Part shown: piece by piece, positions 12,018 to 21,959 of the stretch
How positions within the stretch are numbered: position 1 is the first letter of the stretch
Layout: every line of letters begins with the position of its first letter
Source of the DNA: Biomphalaria glabrata
Taxonomy: Eukaryota > Mollusca > Gastropoda > Planorbidae
Assembly: GCF_947242115.1 (NCBI RefSeq)
Contig: NC_074728.1
Span: forward strand, 19,193,542-19,257,541
Reading direction: 5' to 3'
Length of the DNA: 64,000 bases
Notes under the pieces: model-generated
What the model saw: only the letters and a program-made list of their open reading frames with translations
The model's database searches: none
Told to the model about the DNA's origin: nothing
Position numbers and translations under genes: made by a program

Positions 12018-12113
12018 CGTAACATTGTCCTGTTACTCTGCTCAAGCAGTCATCACTACAAACGTCAATACAGCTTAGTTTGCAGTCTATCCCATAGGTG
12101 TAATCAGGGCAAC
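12018..12113 (-). CDS. Gene 1 exon 18: EGF-like short exon, first pair
   Basis: Residues 632-664; 96 bases, phase 1 to 1. Acceptor tatatccag, donor gtaaag. It reads CPDYTYGIDCKLSCIDVC and then DDCLSRVTGQC. Length and cysteine spacing equal exon 22 of this gene and the 44350 exon of gene 2. Confidence 0.85.
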
Positions 12114-12139
12114 CTGGATATATGAAGTTACGAAGTGTA

Positions 12140-12316
12140 TTTTTTTTACAAAGCTTATATCAACTCACTGTCTGTCTGGTAAAAAAGTTGTACATGTTAT
12201 TTCTCCAACCCCAATCTCGGATCAAGCTGAAATTTTAAACAATTTTTTCTTTTACCTGACAGCACAAGCGTCAATAAAAAAATATTTACTAATTAATTAT
12301 TGGTAATTAATTATTT
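12140..12316 (+). repeat. Short interspersed repeat, family B
   Basis: Reads acaaagcttatatcaactca, then repeated ctgt, ggtaaaaa, a 'ttatttctcc' segment, 'tcggatcaagctgaaa', 'acctgacag' and an AT-rich end (taattaattattgg). Noncoding with no tRNA-like promoter seen; about 14 copies occur in the window in both orientations. Confidence 0.85.
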
Positions 12317-12444
12317 CGTTTGATATCTTGAACAAGGGAAAGAAATAGTACTTGGCCGAAGTGGTTGGATAAGCTGAATTAGTCCCCTTTATAGGTCACC
12401 GCTATAAATTGAAACAAACAATATAGAACTATACAATCTTCCCA

Positions 12445-12655
12445 AGGCATAAGTACCTCACTAGCATAGTGATTAGCACGTCGGCCTGACCAAAAGTTCG
12501 AATTCGGGTCGTTCCACTCTCCTTTTTTTTTTTTTGTAAATTCTTCTAAAAACCAATTAAAATCCACCCAGATATCCCTTTCTACCCCCCACCCCCATTT
12601 TTCCAACTGGTCCAGGTAAGTGATAGGATCATAGCGTACTGAGAAGGCTAAAAGC
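12445..12655 (+). mobile_element. tRNA-derived SINE, family E
   Basis: A-box-like tagcatagtgattagcac and B-box-like gttcgaattcgggtc, 32 bases apart, then a T run and a 3' region. A single copy was noticed. Confidence 0.6.
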
Positions 12656-12796
12656 ATGACATAGCGCGAAACAAAAAAAAAAAGGTAAAAAATGGTATTA
12701 ATCGCACATATTTTTGTTGCAGGTCTAGATCTATTTCAAATTTAATTACACGACTGATCCAAACTAATTGAACCAACAAAAAAAATGTTAAAATAC

Positions 12797-12931
12797 TTTT
12801 TCGGCACCCGGTTGCGGGGTCTGTAAAGCCGGCCTTGCACGTTTCACACAGACCACTGAACTTGTCGCAGTCGTTGACGCAATTCTCACAAGACATTATG
12901 CAGTTCGTCCCCCATCGAAAAGACGGACAAT
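12797..12931 (-). CDS. Gene 1 exon 17: EGF-like long exon, first pair
   Basis: Residues 587-632; 135 bases, phase 1 to 1. It carries eight cysteines, including NCIMSCENCVNDCDKFSG and CETCKAG. The homologous exon 21 has the same length. The donor is the weak gtattt, chosen because the conserved final cysteine (TGC before CGAAAAA) must be included; an alternative gtgccg 14 bases earlier breaks the phase. Confidence 0.83.
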
Positions 12932-13001
12932 CTGTGGAGAGTCAGCAGTCTATTGCTGTCTGTACACAATAATAAAACACACAGAAGTCTCTAAGTTTAA
13001 A

Positions 13002-13068
13002 TATGTTACTAATGATGTTACTCTAATTAAATGTAAATATTCATATGTTATAAATCTCATGGAAGTGA
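13002..13068 (-). mobile_element. LINE fragment
   Basis: Resembles 56755-56812 (gttactatagtcaaatgtga, attcat, gttatgaatctca), so it is a piece of the same LINE family. Confidence 0.5.
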
Positions 13069-13184
13069 AAGATTCAACGGTTCTGGGGAAAAAATTACAG
13101 CTTTCAAAAGAACATAAACATATGAGACTCTGAAGATACGAGGTTGTATATAGAAGGGGAATGACAAATACATTAGCATATTAT

Positions 13185-13695
13185 AACTGGCCCTAGTATA
13201 CCTATAGTACCTCTGGTGGGTGCAGAATTCAAGCAGTCTTTGTGATGCTCACCGAAAACAAAAGAAGCCTTAGCCAAGAGAAATACACAGAAAGCTGCCC
13301 TATCAGCTAGCCCTAAAACAGGTGCATACAGATGCACGGCCAGTGGCGAAATCTGCCGCTCCCTAATTGGCTTGATTAGCCACACCAGATTCCTGGGCAT
13401 TCCTAGTGTACCTATGGTATAAGCAGAATTCAAGCAGTCTTTGTCCGTTCTTTGTTTAATACGATCCTCGCTGAGAGCAAAATAAACGAAGCTACATCAG
13501 CCAAGAGAAAGAAAAAGAAAGCTGCCCTGTCAGCTAGCCGCTAGCCCAAGGACAGATGCATACACATGCACGAACTATGGCGAAATCTGCCGCTCCAGAA
13601 TTGGCTTGAGTCTGCCCCGTCTCATGATGAAACCAAAACTAGTGACTCATTTGGGAGCATCCATTGTCTTCCGTGACAGGAGGAGCCATATATTG
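13185..13695. repeat. Tandemly duplicated repeat family G
   Basis: Two direct copies of about 220 bp, each with aagcagtctttgt, 'agctgcc(c)tatcagctag' and 'ggcgaaatctgccgctcc'. The end (gccccgtctca, cagtgactcatttggg, ggagccatata) recurs at 49410-49520. Confidence 0.75.
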
Positions 13696-13799
13696 CAAGT
13701 AGCAGGAGGTAAGGATTTTAATATTTTATGCAATAGAGGTATTCTTTGTGAGATGTGCACACTGCATGAAAGGTGAACTGTGTATGATGTATGAAGGTT

Positions 13800-13802
<3 letters not shown>

Positions 13803-13848
<46 letters not shown>
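13803..13848. repeat. GA dinucleotide microsatellite
   Basis: About 23 GA repeats followed by a G run. Confidence 0.97.
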
Positions 13849-13854
<6 letters not shown>

Positions 13855-13987
13855 AGGCGAGAGAGTCTAATTGGAAGAAAAGTAGAATGGGGTTGATCCG
13901 AATCTCTTCCAAGTCACGTGATAGTGTTGTTTACATTAGTGGCCTTATTGATTTCATTGTAATTTGAATATGAAAATAGTCTAGACA

Positions 13988-14107
13988 GAGTTGGGTGGAC
14001 TCATAGGCGCCCTAAGGATCCCGAAATTAAAAAAATCCCCAGTCTTTGAAAGGATCCGAACCCGGGATCCTCTATTCGGAAGCCAAGCCCTTTATTACTC
14101 GGCCACT
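13988..14107 (-). mobile_element. SINE family A, 3'-truncated
   Basis: Contains the head (gtggccgagtaataaagggc on the minus strand) and the start of the body. It ends within 25 bases of the donor of exon 16. Confidence 0.75.
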
Positions 14108-14130
14108 ATTAAATATATAGGCCTAATTAC

Positions 14131-14216
14131 CGTTAGGACATTTCGTATTAAAGTAACAGGTCCCTGGTCTTGTTTCGGATAACGGTCCATCGCAAAGCTT
14201 GTTATGTTGACACTGT
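14131..14216 (-). CDS. Gene 1 exon 16: first TSP1 domain, C-terminal half
   Basis: Residues 558-587. Acceptor ctctttccag, donor gtaatt, phase 2 to 1. Four cysteines in RQCQHNKLCDG and GTCYFNTKCPN complete a six-cysteine TSP1 module. A fragment of SINE family A lies immediately 3' of the donor. Confidence 0.83.
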
Positions 14217-14860
14217 CTGGAAAGAGCAAAAGATTTGTTTGTTCTAAACACAATTTTACAAAGAAGTTGAACTAAAAACTGCACTGATTAGGAAAAACAT
14301 TAGGAGCAGCTAACTCTCTAGAATCCTGTCGTAAGGGATAGTCGAAATGAAGATTATTCCCCTTAGCAAAGTTTAATTGAGAAATGTTTTCGTATTAGCT
14401 GAAGTATTAGTCCGATCAAATTGAGATTCAGTTTGACTGCAATTGTCCACCACTGCAGCTTCACCTATCCCTTAGTTTGTAGGACCGTTGAGGCACCACA
14501 CAAGATCTGTTTACCGTCTTCCTCCCTTCCTCTCTTTCTTTCGCATTTGATCGAACTTTCTTCTTCCCATTCTTGTATGCTGACTTCTCATCGCTACAAC
14601 GGTCACATGTTCAAAAGCAAGGCGAGCCACCTAATTGGAGGTACTCGGCTGTGGTCAGGGATGGACGCCGCCATGCAAATATCTAGCCCCTCGTTACACC
14701 ACATTATGACCATAACAAGCAAGAGAAAAAAAGATCACATTTTTAAAAACAAAGCTTCTCTAAGGAAAAGAACCACTAATTACTGCCATTTATCTGAAAT
14801 GGCAGGGTTTAGTTCCCTTTGTTTTATATAAAACGAAATTAATTATATAGTTTTCATAGA
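14217..14860. other. Intron 15, unassigned part
   Basis: An open frame at 14421-14831 has no family resemblance and is antisense in an intron; no repeat recognised. Confidence 0.4.
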
Positions 14861-14864
14861 TTAG

Positions 14865-14972
14865 ATAATTAATTTTTGGATTAATTATTGTATTGTCATC
14901 AACTATAAATAATTATGCAAAATTTCAGCTTCCGATAATGTGAAAGGGGAGAAAAAACGTGTCAAAAAGGGA
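14865..14972 (-). repeat. Family B short repeat, partial
   Basis: Keeps the AT-rich end, 'ttgtcatcaac' and 'aaatttcagcttccgataat'. Confidence 0.65.
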
Positions 14973-15042
14973 ATTAAATCCATATACTTCCACATCTCTC
15001 ATTAAGTAGCAATTATTCTCCTTATTTCATTATCAAAGTAAA

Positions 15043-15242
15043 TGATTAATACCAAATAATCAATTAACTAATTGTTTTATTTTTTTAAAACTATTGATTC
15101 GTGTCTTGTCAGGTACAAAGAAATAATTGTGCAAAGTTTCAACTTTTATCCTAGAATAGGAAATGGGAGAAAACACGTTTTCTAAACTTATACCAGAAAG
15201 ACAGAAAGATAGCAAGAAATAGTTGATACAAGCTTTGTAAAA
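15043..15242 (-). repeat. Family B short repeat, full length
   Basis: From 'gattaatacc' to 'ttgatacaagctttgtaaa'; includes gtcttgtcaggtac and gtgcaaagtttcaac. Confidence 0.85.
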
Positions 15243-15289
15243 AGAAAAAAGTTCAAAGTTTCAAAACCTTGCCAAATATAGGGCAGAGG

Positions 15290-15525
15290 ATGAAAAGGTC
15301 ATCTGTTTATCTGGCCCACGGTTAACGAGGGTGTCATGTCGCCAGCACAACCACCAACCGCATTTACTTTGCCTCCTACAAATTTTGGGTAGCTACTGAA
15401 ATAGGGTGGATTAAGGGGGGCCCTTCCGAAATTCCCGAAATTATAAATTTCAAGTTTTACTGGGATTCGAACTAGAAACCTCTTGGTCTGGAAGCCAAGC
15501 GCTTTGCCATTTAGCCACCACAGCT
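15290..15525 (-). mobile_element. SINE family A
   Basis: Near full length. The head carries ctaaatggcaaagcgcttgg and a diverged B box (ttcgaactagaaac on the plus strand). Confidence 0.85.
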
Positions 15526-15597
15526 TTTTTAATGAGATGATACAATTTACAATTTGTGAAGTCCAATTCTACATTCTTACTGTTGAGTTTCAGTTAC

Positions 15598-15664
15598 CTT
15601 ATTCGTATCATGTTAGTCTTGGAGCAGTCTCTGGTACAGACCCAATCAGACCACGGTTCAAAGC
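15598..15664 (-). CDS. Gene 1 exon 15: first TSP1 domain, N-terminal half
   Basis: Residues 536-558. Acceptor gttaacag, donor gtaact, phase 1 to 2. It reads FEPWSDWVCTRDCSKTNMIR, the W-x2-W-x-C...C start and the R-x-R that precedes the next cysteine of thrombospondin type-1 repeats. Confidence 0.85.
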
Positions 15665-15984
15665 CTGTTAACGCTAACAACAAAATGTCAACAATGGAGA
15701 ATAACGTTACATTAAAAGTAAGCGCGATCTCGCGGTTTATATCATAAAAGTTCTTTCTTATACGTACTCGAAATGTTTTGTTTTTTTCTACGCTTACCTA
15801 AAATAGGTCAAGTACCCCCCCCCCCCCCGACTGAAATTCGTATTAGTCTGCTTATGAAATTTTATTCATAGACTCATGTAGCTGAAAAAAATCTTTAATC
15901 TTTACTTTGATAGGGACTTTATCCTAGTTCTTAGGCTAAACACCATCCGACGGACAACAAATACACCACCGTCATATTATGATT

Positions 15985-16165
15985 CATTACAAAGCTTATA
16001 TCAACTCAATTTGGCTGTCTGTTTGGTAGGAATCTTGTACACGTTATTTCTCCCACTTCCCAGTTTAAAGTTAATGTTGAAACTTTGCAAAACTATTAAT
16101 TGTCGATGACAAAACATGAATCAATCAAAAAATTAACCACTTAATTATTTAGTCGTGATTATACA
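15985..16165 (+). repeat. Family B short repeat
   Basis: Starts cattacaaagcttatatcaa; includes cacgttatttctcccacttc and the taaccacttaattattta end. Confidence 0.85.
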
Positions 16166-16374
16166 TACACACAATAAAAGCAAATTTTCTTTTCAACGGA
16201 AAGCAGCATATCAATAACGAATTATTTTTAATCTATCAGGAAAACGAAAATTTGAAGTTTTAAGAAATAATATTTATGGTATATTATATAAGTTACAAAT
16301 ATACAATATACATTTATCGACTAATTAAAGCTTCTCTGTACTCACCCTCGCTAGTAAGTGATACATCCAGGGCT

Positions 16375-17015
16375 TTTCTAGGTGCCAAGGCTTCGTTCCA
16401 TGTGAAATCAAAATTATTATTATGTAAACAGTAGTAAGTTTATTTATGCACAATTTTAAAAGCTTTACTTGGAAAGCGATATTTTAAATAATACATACCG
16501 AGGAGGACAACAGTAGTCTACTCACAACACGAAATAGTGCTACCCTATAAGGTGCTATTTTACATTGTTACCCAATAGTTAGTTCTTCTAAGGTTGTTCT
16601 ACTTAAGAGTGTGCAAATTTATATGTGATTTAAGGAGCCGTCCCCCTGATATGCGATTAAATGATAACTAGTTGATAGACAGCTTCCGGTCGGAAGGCTT
16701 CGTTCCATGTGAAATCAATTGCCAGAAATGTAAAACAAAAGCATTATTATGTAAGCAGTAGTAAGTAAATTTATGCACGTTTTTTTAAAAGCTATACTTG
16801 GAGAGTGATATTATATATACATAATGCTCAAAGCTACTTTAGTTTGGGTTGCGGGCGTAATAGTGCTACCCTATGTGGTACTACTTTACATAGTTCTGCT
16901 ACAGTATATGTTTCCTAAGGTTGTTCTACTTAAGTGTGTGCTAATGTATATGTGGTTTAAGGAGCCGTGTCCTGTGATGCGATTTAATGATCACCTAGTT
17001 GATGGACAGCTAATA
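16375..17015. repeat. Direct duplication, two copies of about 315 bp
   Basis: Both copies contain aggcttcgttccatgtgaaa, a 'gcagtagtaagt' segment, 'aaggttgttctacttaag' and 'ttaaggagccgt'. The second copy (from about 16696) is open for 65 codons, but this looks accidental. Confidence 0.8.
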
Positions 17016-17089
17016 AAGTAACGCAACTACATTAAACGCCCACCCCCCCAAAAAAAAATATTTTTTTTTTACAATTTATTTTTTACTTC

Positions 17090-17380
17090 TTCAATCATTT
17101 GCTATTTTAGATTGGTCCCCAAATGGCCGCTTACGGACAACCACAGGACAACCACAGGGCTGATGTGATACAAAATGAATATGGGGATTTTCCCCGGTGC
17201 GCTCGTTCTTCAGCCTCACCTCTAGCCCGAGTTTTTTTAGAAACAATTCTTGGTTAAAATGGATGCAACAAATGGACTGAGCAGTTGTTGGGCCGATGAA
17301 GGGGATATTCCATTGGCTTGGAGCTCCAAGAGTCTTGGACTCTACTCTTCAGACCATTAGAAAGAAGAAGAAGAAGATAT
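17090..17380 (+). mobile_element. Possible LINE 3' tail
   Basis: Ends in gaagaagaagaagatatc like the LINE tails at 38124 and 48700, after a degenerate coding-like stretch (ggatgcaacaaatggactga). Weak. Confidence 0.35.
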
Positions 17381-17674
17381 CGTTTACCTAATAAAATAGC
17401 ATAAATCACTTTAAACCGTAAAATAACCTCAATAAATATAGTGTAGACAAGATACTTTATTTTTCTGGTAGATGAAACTCACCTTCCCTTAAGTCTCTTT
17501 ATACAAATTGTATACAACTTGTCAACAATACAAATTGTAATAAAATTTGTTACATTTAAAACAATTGTTGAGACCAAATATAAAAAATGGGGTTCTTTGG
17601 AATATTATTATTTTTTAAAGATCGATTGTAGGACCACAATAATACCTCGGTGCGAGCATAGGTAAAAGACATAC

Positions 17675-17785
17675 CTGGTACTATTACCTCTGGGTTGATC
17701 GGGTTGTCCTCAAGGTTGTCCAGGTCATAGATAGGATTTCGGAACTCGGTGTAAACTCCAGACCCTCTTTCAGTGACAGCTGTTA
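17675..17785 (-). CDS. Gene 1 exon 14: linker with NPxY-like motif
   Basis: Residues 499-536. Acceptor tctttccag, donor gtatgt, phase 1 to 1. It contains VYTEFRNPIYDLDNLEDNP. An NPxY motif is normally an intracellular sorting or adaptor signal, yet the predicted topology puts this exon outside the cell. Either it is an ordinary acidic linker, or a transcript exists in which this region is cytoplasmic. Confidence 0.8.
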
Positions 17786-17967
17786 CTGGAAAGATCAAAC
17801 GAAAACACGTCTGGTAGTTGAACTAAAATATTAATTACACTCAAAGTGGTATAGGTTAGAGTTAAACCGCTAAACCCTTGGAATGTTTTATACAAAATAT
17901 TGAGTGGAACTTTCACTTGTGTTGAATACATTCTTTTAACCATTTTTGTAACGCTTTAATATTCCTT

Positions 17968-18172
17968 ATCCAGGAGTCCTGGATTCGAATCGCGGTGAAG
18001 ACTGGGATTTTGAATTTCGGGATTTTTGGGGTGCCCCATATCTAATGGGTACCTGACTTTAATTAGGGAAATCGCTGGCTACATGACACCCTGCTCTTTA
18101 TCCGTTGGCCATAGAAACAGATGATCTTAACATCATCTTCCCTATCGTAAGGTCTGAAAGGGGAACTTTACT
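17968..18172 (+). mobile_element. SINE family A, 5'-truncated
   Basis: Starts near the B box (ggattcgaatcgcggtgaag) and ends aaggtctgaaaggggaactt. Confidence 0.85.
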
Positions 18173-18327
18173 AATTCTCATGTTAGCAACAATCTTTCAA
18201 TTCTTTTTCACTTCTTTCTTTCAATCTTCCTTCTTCCTTTCAGTTTTCTTCAATCGTTCATTTCTCTTCAAGCTTACATATTTTACTTTTCTCTCTATCT
18301 CTTAGCTGTCAATGACAAAACTGTTAC

Positions 18328-18363
18328 CTGAAGTAATATTGGAGAATTTCGTTGACTCACTGT
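18328..18363 (-). CDS. Gene 1 exon 13: micro-exon in linker
   Basis: Residues 487-499, 36 bases. Acceptor atctccacag, donor gtaaca, phase 1 to 1. It reads SESTKFSNITS and carries one N-glycosylation sequon (NIT). It could be skipped without changing the frame. Confidence 0.7.
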
Positions 18364-18481
18364 CTGTGGAGATAAATTAAAGAACTTTAATCCAAGACAA
18401 AACAAATTATAAATAATTAATAAACTTCATCTCGTTAATTAGACAATGAATATCTACTCTAATCGGTACAAATTAAAAAAA

Positions 18482-18738
18482 AAGTAAAGTTCCCCTTTCG
18501 ATCTATGGTCAGATGATATAAAGGTCATCTGTTTCTGTGGCCCAAGGTTAATGAGGGTGTCAAGTGGCCAGCACAACGACCAACCGCCTAAATAATGTCA
18601 GGTGCCTATTAGAGCTGGGTGAACTCAGAGGCGCCCTAAAGATCCCGTAAGTAAAATGCCCAGTCTTGAACAGGATTCGAATCCGGGACCCCAGGTTCAG
18701 ATGCCAAGCGCTTTTTTTTTACTCAACTACCGCCCCTT
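18482..18738 (-). mobile_element. SINE family A, full length
   Basis: From aagtaaagttcccctttcga to the head 'ggcggtagttgag' on the minus strand; the B box gattcgaatccggg is intact. Confidence 0.88.
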
Positions 18739-19032
18739 AGTTATGACAATTAAAAGCAAAAAAAAAAAAAGGAAATTCGTTAAAAGTATCACAGTTTTAA
18801 ATAGCTATGACATTCGAGTTGGGAGACCAATTTCATCCTCTGATACGGAACTAGATCCAATCCCGTTTTGTGTTTTGCTCTAAAGCCAAGAATAAGTTTT
18901 GGTAATATTTCTCCGACCCACCCTTCGACCCACCAGCCTCCTCAGCTGCACTGCAAACCACCAATTGATACCAGCTACTGTTTTACTTACAAATTATATT
19001 GCCGAAATCAGACATTACAACTTATGATTTAT

Positions 19033-19227
19033 ACCAGTGTTTCTCAAACTTTTTTTCTTCACGGAACATTTCTCGCATTATGAGTATTAAATGGAACATT
19101 TTGCTTATTTGTTAAGTGAGATTCATTCTCCTGGGGGCCTAGTTCATTATTCCTGTAGTTCGAGGAACACCTAGTGAAGCCTCGCAGAACACTAGGATTC
19201 CACGGAACACAGTCCCGGAAACACTGA
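19033..19227. mobile_element. hAT-type MITE
   Basis: Ends cagtgtttctcaaacttttt and (inverted) cagtgtttccgggactgtgt. Internal 'ggaacatt' words are shared with the element at 51387-54635. Flanks (atttatac / attttaga) match only partly. Confidence 0.7.
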
Positions 19228-19312
19228 TTTTAGACCACTCATTACTCAAATGTATATTTGGCAGTGTCCGGATATGGGTACTTATCGAATTACTACAAAC
19301 TAGGAAACTGAC

Positions 19313-19360
19313 CTAAAAATGTGTTAAGGTCCTCGTCTATTAACCTATCGCCATCATCAT
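19313..19360 (-). CDS. Gene 1 exon 12: second Asp-rich loop
   Basis: Residues 471-487, only 48 bases. Acceptor catgttacag, donor gtcagt, phase 1 to 1. It reads DDDGDRLIDEDLNTFLG across the junction, a second acidic loop directly after the one in exon 11. Confidence 0.82.
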
Positions 19361-19710
19361 CTGTAACATGTAATATAATAGATAGAATGAGAACTTCAAT
19401 TAAAATGTCAAACATGTTAATACGAATGGCTAGATTTAAAGACTGCGACACAGTGTTGATATCGCGGTTATCTACAGTGAAGTTTTTGTACAGGCTGGAT
19501 GATTAATTGGAAATTGAAGTGGTAAATTAATTTGGAGCCCTGAGTTGTCAAGTTCTTTGAGCTAATTGTATCGTGTGGTGCAGGTTGCACAGAGCCTGGA
19601 TGAGAATCGTTACAATAAAATTGATTTAAATAATAGTGACAATTAATGAAAGTGATGTTAGGTAATGATTTCCGGAATATGTTTTTTTTTTTTTTTGTTG
19701 TTTTTTTTAC

Positions 19711-19804
19711 CTTTTTCATTCAAATACTCTTCATCAATAGCACCGTCACAATCATTATCAACAAGGTCGCCCTCCTTCATTCTATCCAGATCTTTGAAAC
19801 ATTT
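19711..19804 (-). CDS. Gene 1 exon 11: Asp-rich calcium-loop segment
   Basis: Residues 440-471. Acceptor tgaattag, donor gtaaaa, phase 0 to 1. It contains EGDLVDNDCDGAIDEEYL, a D-x-D-x-D-G-type loop with a cysteine like those of thrombospondin type-3 repeats. Calcium binding is inferred from the acidic ligands. Confidence 0.82.
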
Positions 19805-20039
19805 CTAATTCATATGAGAAACAAGGTAAATGTACAAATAATAATAAAAAAAAAACAAAAAACTAGCGTCTATTATGAGAAATGTTTGTGATTATTAAAA
19901 TGGATCGCCGGCTGTATTTGTTTGGGTAGATATGCGTTGTTGTTGTTTTTTGGTGGGGGATGAGCATATTTCAATTGCTTCTATATCTCTCAATACTTCA
20001 AGGCTTATATGCCCTTATATTATTACATTTTCTATATGA

Positions 20040-20205
20040 AACAATATTAATTAAACACAACTTATTGATTAACTAATTGGCTTTCGATTGATTCATGTCT
20101 TGTCATTGACAGTGAATAATTGTGCAAAGTTTCAACTTGATCACAGAATGGGAAGAGGGAGAAAGAACGTCTACACGATTTTGACCAGACAGACAGAGTA
20201 AACTG
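20040..20205 (-). repeat. Family B short repeat
   Basis: Includes gattcatgtcttgtcattga and agtttcaacttgatcacaga; ends gagtaaactgatata. Confidence 0.8.
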
Positions 20206-20229
20206 ATATATTTCTCTGGCCTCCTTCAG

Positions 20230-20400
20230 ATGCAAAGCGACTATGAAAATGAGATGAATGCCTGGGCATTAGCTGTGATCAGCACGATGTCGTCCACCTA
20301 TCAATGCCTCCTCCCTCTCAACGCCGCCGATGCATCCAAATGAACGGCAAGTGCCAATAGAGTTTGTAGTCAGCGGCAAAATCTTTAGACAATCTTTTCA
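20230..20400 (+). repeat. Dispersed repeat family F, 5' part
   Basis: Shares 'gccgatgcatccaaatgaac', 'ggcaagtgc' and 'gtcagcggc' features with 43290-43392. Confidence 0.6.
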
Positions 20401-20534
20401 TTACACATCCCACAGTGTCTGTGTATCAAATGTAATGTCCATGACAAAGAGTTTGCGAATAATGTGGATACTGCCAGATATTAGTGACTAACTGTCAAGT
20501 ACAATTTCTTCCCTGTTTAAGACCAAAGATAATA

Positions 20535-20692
20535 ATTAATTACCTATAGTCAATGATTATTGATGATATTAATAATTGTTTTTGTTCTTATATTGATTCT
20601 TCTTTTGTCAGGTAAAAGAAGTAATTGTGTACAATTTCGACTACAACCGATATTGGGCCTAGTGGAGTGAGTTTATAAAACCTTTGTAGAAA
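20535..20692 (-). repeat. Family B short repeat, diverged
   Basis: Keeps ttgattcttcttttgtcagg, taaaagaagtaattgtg and a rearranged end. Confidence 0.65.
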
Positions 20693-20923
20693 TTGAGTGA
20701 ACTTGTTCATATTTCCTTTCCTTAATTTCATTTACATATTTTGCTAAATGGCTGCACGGTATTGCACACTCGTAAATCCGGCCATGGTTATGGATATTGT
20801 ATTTTTGTAAACTATATTATCTCCCTTTTTTTCCTACATAATCGATAATATACACATTCAACTTTTTTTTTGTGTGTAATATAAATGATCTCCCCTTCTT
20901 ATACCAATTTTACCTGTACTTAC

Positions 20924-21098
20924 AGTGTTGATCTGACTGGTTATGTATCCTGCGGGGTACATGTAGGCGTAGTACTGACCATGGCCATACACGTAGCATC
21001 CTATAAATGACCGTTCAGAGGTCAGTGTGTAGTCTATGTTCGGTTTGACCTCGACCTGACCAAACATCCAGGACTGACCCTCAGGGAAATGTGTCCAC
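20924..21098 (-). CDS. Gene 1 exon 10: end of IgGFc-binding-type domain
   Basis: Residues 381-439. Acceptor tttacaaaag (suboptimal; chosen because an upstream AG does not keep the frame), donor gtaagt, phase 2 to 0. It carries VYGHGQYYAYMYPAGY, matching the closing 'YGYG...YGYPAG' motif of IgGFc-binding domains. Confidence 0.87.
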
Positions 21099-21227
21099 CT
21101 TTTGTAAAACCAAAAAAGCTAAAATAAAGTGTTTAAGTCACATAAGACATAAGGATGCACACACTACACGAAACAATGACACTTTGATACTCCACACATC
21201 TATTTACTTATTCAATTTATTTTCCGG

Positions 21228-21398
21228 TTTCCAGTGTCGTAGCTAGGAATTTACCATTATTTGGGGGCCCCTGCATTTTGCGTAATATTTAATGGTAAAA
21301 AAAACAAACACTCATTGGCCCCTCTCCTCAAGTGGGGGGCCCGGTGGATTTTTCAATTGCCCCTCCTTCCCCCACCTTAGCTACGCCTTTGCCAGTTT
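21228..21398. repeat. Short element with cgtagctagg / ccttagctacg ends
   Basis: Left end cagtgtcgtagctagg, right end accttagctacgcctttg, with G-rich runs inside. The inverted ends suggest a small nonautonomous DNA transposon. Confidence 0.5.
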
Positions 21399-21539
21399 CA
21401 AATGTGTGGGGAAAAAAGCAAAATAAAAAAATAGGCCTACGATTTTTTAAATCATATCTCATACTAAAGAGAGACCACCATCCAATAGCAGCCCTATATA
21501 TATATATATCACTATTGCAAGTTGTGTCTGCCTTATGTA

Positions 21540-21697
21540 ATTAAAAAAAATAAAAGAATTACCACTAATTGATTAGCTAAATAATACATGTGTAAGCTTT
21601 CAACTTGATCTGTGAACAAGAAGTAGAAATTAAAAAAAAAGGGTAAAAGAATCTTCTCAGTCATGTAGTCGCAGTGAGTTAATATAAGCTTTGCAAT
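21540..21697 (-). repeat. Family B short repeat
   Basis: From 'aattaccactaattgatta' to gagttaatataagctttgca. Confidence 0.75.
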
Positions 21698-21959
21698 CAT
21701 TATTTGAAATGTATATCATTTACTGTCTTTATTGTATACTGTATATTCAGATGGATGTCTATGATTCTAAATCAATAGGGTTTTTTTCCCTCACTAACCT
21801 GCTTATTTTCAGTGGATCTCCTTTCAGAGTTAAATAATTGGCGAAGTGTTTCTTTACAATCACAATGATGTAGTAGAAATTGGAAAAGAATCTCGGCATT
21901 CTGAAAAAGATTTTTTTTTGCCAATATTATATACATTCCCAGTGTTATTTGTTCGGCTA

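Noticed and set aside
12379-12657. 92-codon minus-strand frame near exon 17
   Set aside because: It runs through a SINE copy and its poly-T tract.
14421-14831. 136-codon plus-strand frame
   Set aside because: Lies in an intron of gene 1 on the other strand; no recognisable motif and no fitting splice borders.
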